From: an uncultured Agathobacter sp.
Lineage (GTDB): Bacteria > Bacillota > Clostridia > Lachnospirales > Lachnospiraceae
Direction: 5' to 3'
DNA length: 36,118 bases
NCBI GenBank assembly: GCA_934365945.1
Contig: CAKRNE010000022.1
Span: 1 to 36,118, forward strand
The notes below the pieces were generated by a model that worked only from the letters and a program-made list of their open reading frames with translations, searched no databases and was not told the origin of the DNA. Positions 32,118 through 36,118 of this stretch are shown here, in pieces. A program made the position numbers and the translations under genes. Position 1 is the first letter of the stretch; each line of letters begins with the position of its first letter.

Positions 32118-33458
32118 TTACAGTGAATTTTCCAAATTTATGATCGTTCCATCTATAGCGTTTACAAAGATAGCATTTCGCTCACTGGAGTAGTCTACCA
32201 TACGTGACAGTGCCCACGCCGGAACATAGCTGTATTTTCCCGGTTCACTGTCACTTCTTATCTTCAAATAACTAAGCTGCAGCTTATTAAATGACGATGC
32301 AGTATCATATTTATCAGGATTTTCCGTAATCTCCGCCTTGATGATCTGCTCTATATTTTTCAGAGAAATAAGCTCCACATCCTTATAGATCTGTGTTACA
32401 TTTACCGGATATTCCAACTGCACATCGATTATTCCATCATCCGTGACTGTAAGAAGTGTACTGTCAGGCAGTGTAACATCATCTGTATCACTATCATTTG
32501 TTTCATACACCGACAAATAGGTATCCCTATCCAATCCATCCTTAAATGTGATGCCGTCTATGCCGGTCGCGTATGAATAAATATATCCCCACGCTACTGT
32601 CTGATAATCATTTTCCTTTTCGCTCTCGAAATTAAAACCTACCCAGCTGCACTCACATTCACCTCGTTCCACCTGATCCTGCATTCCCAATTTACTAAGG
32701 AAATTCCCGGCTTCTTTTTTGGCTGATGCGGCAGATTTACTGCCCTCATTTGAGGTCTCGTCCACCTTATCCTTTAGATCCTCATCCTGAAAATTCCGCG
32801 TTATGGTATCATAGTCCTCATTCCTTAAAGATGGTGGACCGTAATCTGTCCCGGACTGAGACAATGCATAAGCATGTACCTTGTGAGCCTCAAACTCCAC
32901 CTCACAGAACACATCCCCCTTGTAGCCTGCAAATACTTCACAGCTTTCGAGATCCTTTGCCACGGTATAAGTAGTCTTTGCCGTTTCAAGCTTATCCCTG
33001 TATTCAGCCAGTCGCTGTTCCAACCACTCCCTGTAAGTATCATCCTGTTCTTTCTGCCAGTCCTCTATGACCTTATTCAGTTCGTCAACAGTATAATGAT
33101 CCAGATCGTGATAATAGTACTCGTTCCCACCAAAATATAAATCCAGAAAACGCTTTTTGTAATCAGCATCTATCTTTACATTTTCCACCTCAACAACCGA
33201 CATGTTATCGAAGTCCGGAACTACAATATTTGCATTTACATATACTGTTTTCTCGCCATTACCGGTCTGTATTGTAAAGTTTTCATTCCAGCCGGAGTCT
33301 GCCTTGATATCAGCTAAGGCAGACATATTTTTTGTCTCTTTACTTTCGCTCTCATTCCCATAATCCACCTTTTTGCCTGAGCAGCCTGTGAGTGAGATGA
33401 TCACTATCGCTTCAATGATCGTCATAGCCGCTGCGAGCATTCTTGTGTGTTTTCTCAT
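32118..33458 (-). CDS. Large lipoprotein, paralogue 2 of 3
   Basis: 446 residues. Lipobox SLTGC with Cys26, then SGKKVDYG. Shared blocks: MSVVEVENVKIDADYKKRF, YYYHDLDHYTVDEL, a coiled segment with many Glu/Gln (about 118-145), DYGPPSL, YSYVPAWALS, VNAIDGTIINLE. Acidic and soluble apart from the signal peptide. GGGAGG precedes the ATG at 33458. It ends 10 bp before paralogue 3. Family not recognised beyond the paralogue set. Confidence 0.75.
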   Translation of the reverse strand: MRKHTRMLAAAMTIIEAIVIISLTGCSGKKVDYGNESESKETKNMSALADIKADSGWNENFTIQTGNGEKTVYVNANIVVPDFDNMSVVEVENVKIDADYKKRFLDLYFGGNEYYYHDLDHYTVDELNKVIEDWQKEQDDTYREWLEQRLAEYRDKLETAKTTYTVAKDLESCEVFAGYKGDVFCEVEFEAHKVHAYALSQSGTDYGPPSLRNEDYDTITRNFQDEDLKDKVDETSNEGSKSAASAKKEAGNFLSKLGMQDQVERGECECSWVGFNFESEKENDYQTVAWGYIYSYATGIDGITFKDGLDRDTYLSVYETNDSDTDDVTLPDSTLLTVTDDGIIDVQLEYPVNVTQIYKDVELISLKNIEQIIKAEITENPDKYDTASSFNKLQLSYLKIRSDSEPGKYSYVPAWALSRMVDYSSERNAIFVNAIDGTIINLENSL

Positions 33459-33543
33459 ATGCCAATCCTCCCTGATATGTCACATTTTTTCTACAACATA
33501 ATTATTTCTGTGAAGGTACGGTCTGATGTAAACATTCTGTATC

Positions 33544-35010
33544 TTAACTCAGATCGTCCGAATGTATCACACTTCCGTCAATCGCGTTGATAAATACAGG
33601 GCATGCATTTGCAGTGCCTTTCTGCAGCAATTCCAGACTCCATACCGGAATATAACTGTATTTTTGCATATCAGTCCGGTTGTTTACCCTTATGTATGCA
33701 AGTTTTAGAGTGTAATATTTTACATTTGTATCCAGTACATATTCATCAGCATTATTTTTAAGCTCATCCCGGGCAATATCAAATATATTTTCTAAAGGAA
33801 GCATTTCTACATTTTCCTGTTTTCTTACTATACTTACCGGGCTGTCTATATAAAAAGTACCTATACCATATTTATCAACATAAAAATTGTAGAATTCATT
33901 ATCAAAAGTATCCTCTATACTATCACCATATTTCATATTGTATCCGCTGTAATCCATCGGGTTTAAAGCATCATCAAATAATATTTTGCCAACTCCGATA
34001 TTGTAGTAAAATCTATAACCACTTACACACTCATGTATATCATCTTCCTTATACACATGATCGGCCCTTTCGTTATATCCACTCCATTTCAACTGCGAGC
34101 TCTCAGTCTGTGGGATGGATGAAAAACCTGTCTCTTTCAAAAAGCTGTCTATCATATTCCCCGCTTCTTCTATTGTGATACCCGATTCATTTTCCTCCTG
34201 CGCGATTTCCTCTCCCGATGTATCCTGTGAATCCGTGATATCATTTACCGTATCATATTCCATAAGTGAATCCGGTCCAAAGTATTGCTGCACATATCCA
34301 TCGTTAAATATATTGCTCCACTCGTATTCATTACTTCCTGTCTTTTTGGTATATCCCTCAATCGGGCCTGCGCCAATTCCCGACAGCCATTTATTTTCAT
34401 CACCATCTGCAACAAAATTCACGTTATACCAGGTGTTTCCTTTTTTCCCTACAAACTCATCACATGAATCATACTCTGTAGCTATAGTCCATTCATCCCC
34501 GGCATTTTCCAGATAATGCGTATATTCCTTCAAAAGCTCAGCTCTGTTTTCTGTGCCAGATGTATCAGTTGGTGTTGTTGAGGAATTTATGGAATCAATG
34601 AGATTTTGAAGCTGTGTTTTTGTCCAATGTTCTTTATCATAGTAATAAATCTGTGACTCTCCAAAGTATGCCTTCAATACCTTTTCCTTGAGCTTTGCAG
34701 AATAAGGTATCTTTTCCACTTCAACTACTGACATTGTCTTACAATCAGGCAGTTCCACTTTTGCACTTATATCTATATTTACATTTCCAATTTCTGTCTG
34801 CACGGAAAACTCATCGCTATAGGTCTCATCTGTACTAAAATCCTTTACATTGCATACAGCACTTTTTGTCAGTTTTTCTGTATCAGTGCCATAATCTACC
34901 TTTTTATCTGCACAGCCTGTGAGTGATGTGAGAACAAGTGCCTCGATGAGTGTCATAATTGCTGCAAATAATCTCATATTTCGTGAAGATATGTTCCCCC
35001 TTTTATCCAT
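33544..35010 (-). CDS. Large lipoprotein, paralogue 1 of 3
   Basis: 488 residues. Long signal peptide with lipobox SLTGC, Cys33, then ADKKVDYG. Shared blocks: CKTMSVVEVEKIPYSAKLKE, AYFGESQIYYYDKEHWT, a Ser/Thr/Asp-rich middle, YSYIPVWSLEL, INAIDGSVI. First gene of the long set: AAAGGGAGGAGAG stands before the ATG at 35010 and a promoter is at 35074-35103. It is the most diverged of the three. The role is likely extracytoplasmic and linked to the exporter. Confidence 0.75.
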   Translation of the reverse strand: MDKRGNISSRNMRLFAAIMTLIEALVLTSLTGCADKKVDYGTDTEKLTKSAVCNVKDFSTDETYSDEFSVQTEIGNVNIDISAKVELPDCKTMSVVEVEKIPYSAKLKEKVLKAYFGESQIYYYDKEHWTKTQLQNLIDSINSSTTPTDTSGTENRAELLKEYTHYLENAGDEWTIATEYDSCDEFVGKKGNTWYNVNFVADGDENKWLSGIGAGPIEGYTKKTGSNEYEWSNIFNDGYVQQYFGPDSLMEYDTVNDITDSQDTSGEEIAQEENESGITIEEAGNMIDSFLKETGFSSIPQTESSQLKWSGYNERADHVYKEDDIHECVSGYRFYYNIGVGKILFDDALNPMDYSGYNMKYGDSIEDTFDNEFYNFYVDKYGIGTFYIDSPVSIVRKQENVEMLPLENIFDIARDELKNNADEYVLDTNVKYYTLKLAYIRVNNRTDMQKYSYIPVWSLELLQKGTANACPVFINAIDGSVIHSDDLS

Positions 35011-35073
35011 ATGCGGCTCTCCTCCCTTTTTGTTCTTTCCCGGTGACTATTCAAAATTGTTATCTTCCATGTT

Positions 35074-35103
35074 GTTATAATGAGTATATATGTCAGTTGT
35101 AAA
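35074..35103 (-). promoter_or_regulatory. Promoter of the lipoprotein-exporter gene set
   Basis: Minus strand: -35 TTTACA (35098-35103), 18-bp spacer, -10 TATAAC (35074-35079), ~65 nt before the ATG at 35010. An inverted repeat overlaps the -35 box. Confidence 0.5.
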
Positions 35104-35143
35104 CTTTTTGTATCATACATTGCATTTTTTTAATAAAAAGTTT
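35101..35143. repeat. Inverted repeat upstream of the lipoprotein operon
   Basis: AAACTTTTT (35101-35109) and AAAAAGTTT (35135-35143), 25-nt spacer. The left arm overlaps the -35 box, so it may be an operator; AT-richness makes chance possible. Confidence 0.4.
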
Positions 35144-35234
35144 TTGTCTGCTCCATAAAAATTCCACCGCCTTCTTGACGTGCAAACATATGTATGTAAG
35201 TGCTTGAATAAGTTTATGAAAATATCGAAATAGG

Positions 35235-35264
35235 TTGAATTTATCCTAGAAAAAATGATATAAT
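35235..35264 (+). promoter_or_regulatory. Promoter of the antitoxin gene
   Basis: Plus strand: -35 TTGAAT (35235-35240), 18-bp spacer, -10 TATAAT (35259-35264). Confidence 0.6.
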
Positions 35265-35292
35265 ATTTGTATGAGTTAATGGAGGTGTTCAT

Positions 35293-35535
35293 ATGACAGT
35301 AGATACAAACACAATGGTTTCAATTACAGAAGCAAATCAAAACTTTTCAAAAGTTGCAAGATTAGTAGATGAGCTTGGTTCGGTAGTTATACTTAAGAAT
35401 AATGCACCAAGATATTTGGTAATAGATTTTAGTAAAGCAGATGACAGTGCCATTGCTAGGAATGAAGATGTGCTTGAAATTTCGAAGAGATTACTTGAAC
35501 AGAATAAAGAAGCTTATGAGGTGCTTGCTAAATGA
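35293..35535 (+). CDS. Phd/YefM-type antitoxin
   Basis: 80 residues. The Phd/YefM fold is recognisable: VSITEANQNFSKVARLVDEL (strand and helix of the DNA-binding N-terminus), GSVVILKNNAPRYLVID, then an acidic helical tail (about 55-80) that would wrap the toxin. GGAGG lies 8 nt before the ATG. It normally neutralises a Doc/Fic or RelE-type toxin and represses its own operon. The Doc gene behind it is truncated, so this antitoxin appears to be an orphan. Confidence 0.85.
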   Translation: MTVDTNTMVSITEANQNFSKVARLVDELGSVVILKNNAPRYLVIDFSKADDSAIARNEDVLEISKRLLEQNKEAYEVLAK

Positions 35536-35752
35536 AAAGGGCGCACGCCTTGGCTATGGATTAATAAAGAATCATTGTATATTGGATGGAAACAAGAGAA
35601 TAGGAACACATGCGATGCTTGTATTCTTTGCCTTAAATGGAATTGAATTACGATATACTCAAAAAGAATTGTATGAAATGGTTCTTTCAGTGGCTGATGG
35701 TAGCTCGGAATATGAAGATATGCTTAGATGGGTACTGGAGCATCAAGAGTAA
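35531..35752 (+). pseudogene. 5'-truncated Doc-type toxin
   Basis: In the frame overlapping the antitoxin stop, the DNA reads NEKGARLGYGLIKNHCILDG then NKRIG...FALNGIELRYTQKEL...WVLEHQE. This equals the C-terminal part of Doc, including the Fic-type active loop H-x3-D-G-N-K-R. About 60 N-terminal residues of a normal Doc are missing and no start codon serves this frame other than ones inside the antitoxin gene (ATG 35441). The deletion joins antitoxin and toxin end to end. Confidence 0.75.
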
Positions 35753-35849
35753 GTTTCCAGATATGATGGTTACATCAATTAAAAGGAAACGGAAGAATAA
35801 AAAACGACTAAGAATTAAAAGATAAATCGGAATTTTAAGGAGCAAAGAT

Positions 35850-36118
35850 ATGAATACTATTGTACAGCTGTTTCCTCTTGAATGTAGCGATAGAGAACAG
35901 TTTATTTTGGATAATCAGGAAGCCTTTAATTATGGTGCGATGGAAGAATTCGGACTTAGAGATGACCACTTTGAGGAAGAGGGTCAAATCATATCACGAG
36001 ATACGATTGAGCAGTCCATTGACGATGGTGAAGCTTACCGCATCGTACTCGATGGCAAAAAAGTAGGCGGTGTTGTGATTAAAGTCGAGGGTGAAAAAGG
36101 CGACCTAGATCTTCTTTT
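35850..36118 (+). CDS. GNAT-family acetyltransferase, N-terminus (partial)
   Basis: 89 codons run off the right edge. AAGGAG lies 7 nt before the ATG at 35850. The product opens MNTIVQLFPLECSDREQFIL and reaches AYRIVLDGKKVGGVVIKVEG followed by KGDLDLL. The beta hairpin around VLDGKKVGGVVIKV and the start of the next strand match the first half of GNAT N-acetyltransferases; the acetyl-CoA loop would follow outside the window. Substrate unknown. Confidence 0.65.
   Translation, partial: MNTIVQLFPLECSDREQFILDNQEAFNYGAMEEFGLRDDHFEEEGQIISRDTIEQSIDDGEAYRIVLDGKKVGGVVIKVEGEKGDLDLL

Noticed and set aside
35441..35752. 103-residue Doc protein starting at an ATG inside the antitoxin gene
   Set aside because: The first ~30 residues are an out-of-frame reading of the antitoxin; only the part from 35531 is Doc-like.

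Overview
The window looks like a chromosomal accessory region of a low-GC Firmicute, most likely a Lachnospiraceae gut anaerobe (Roseburia, Agathobacter or Butyrivibrio type). The signs are AT-rich DNA, strong AGGAGG-type ribosome binding sites, a clostridial methyl-accepting chemotaxis protein start, several copies of the AAA-ATPase-like/PD-(D/E)XK gene common in that family, and agr-type signalling genes. Genus is inference. No rRNA, tRNA, CRISPR array or prophage was seen.

Positions 1-14240 are a rearranged, repeat-rich stretch. A chemotaxis receptor start leaves the left edge. Three copies of an AAA-ATPase-like/PD-(D/E)XK gene follow: a 5'-truncated relic at 365-874 and complete copies at 5141 and 12518. 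They alternate with minus-strand blocks of small, unrecognised membrane proteins (1277-4781 and 6906-9951) that are partly duplicates of each other. A GHKL histidine kinase and LytTR response regulator (10348-12323) diverge from the third copy. The second copy has the same upstream DNA, but the kinase and regulator are deleted there; six regulator codons remain, fused in frame to repeat DNA as a 50-codon ORF. Positions 905-976 hold a candidate small RNA with its own promoter.

Positions 14240-19300 hold decayed insertion-sequence fragments, a HAD hydrolase and an ABC-2 exporter (ATPase plus two permeases).

Positions 19396-22662 form an agr-type quorum-sensing locus: agrD-like peptide gene, agrB-like processing protease (split by a frameshift in an A8 tract), a divergent Xre regulator (also frameshifted), then a LytTR regulator and GHKL kinase. 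A palindrome with overlapping divergent promoters separates the two arms. A paired direct repeat (TACATGnnTGACA, 21-bp period) sits at the same distance upstream of three promoters: the two membrane-protein blocks and the ABC-2 operon. All three copies carry what looks like the last bases of agrB, which ties these blocks to an agr-type regulon. This is the most interesting system in the window.

Positions 22669-35010 are one long minus-strand gene set of higher GC: three paralogous lipoproteins, a single adaptor lipoprotein, a tandem (double) adaptor lipoprotein, a 961-residue FtsX/MacB-type permease and two ATPases, one with an AbrB-like tail. Together they look like a trans-envelope efflux or export machine adapted to a Gram-positive cell. 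The right edge holds a Phd-type antitoxin, a truncated Doc toxin and the start of a GNAT acetyltransferase.
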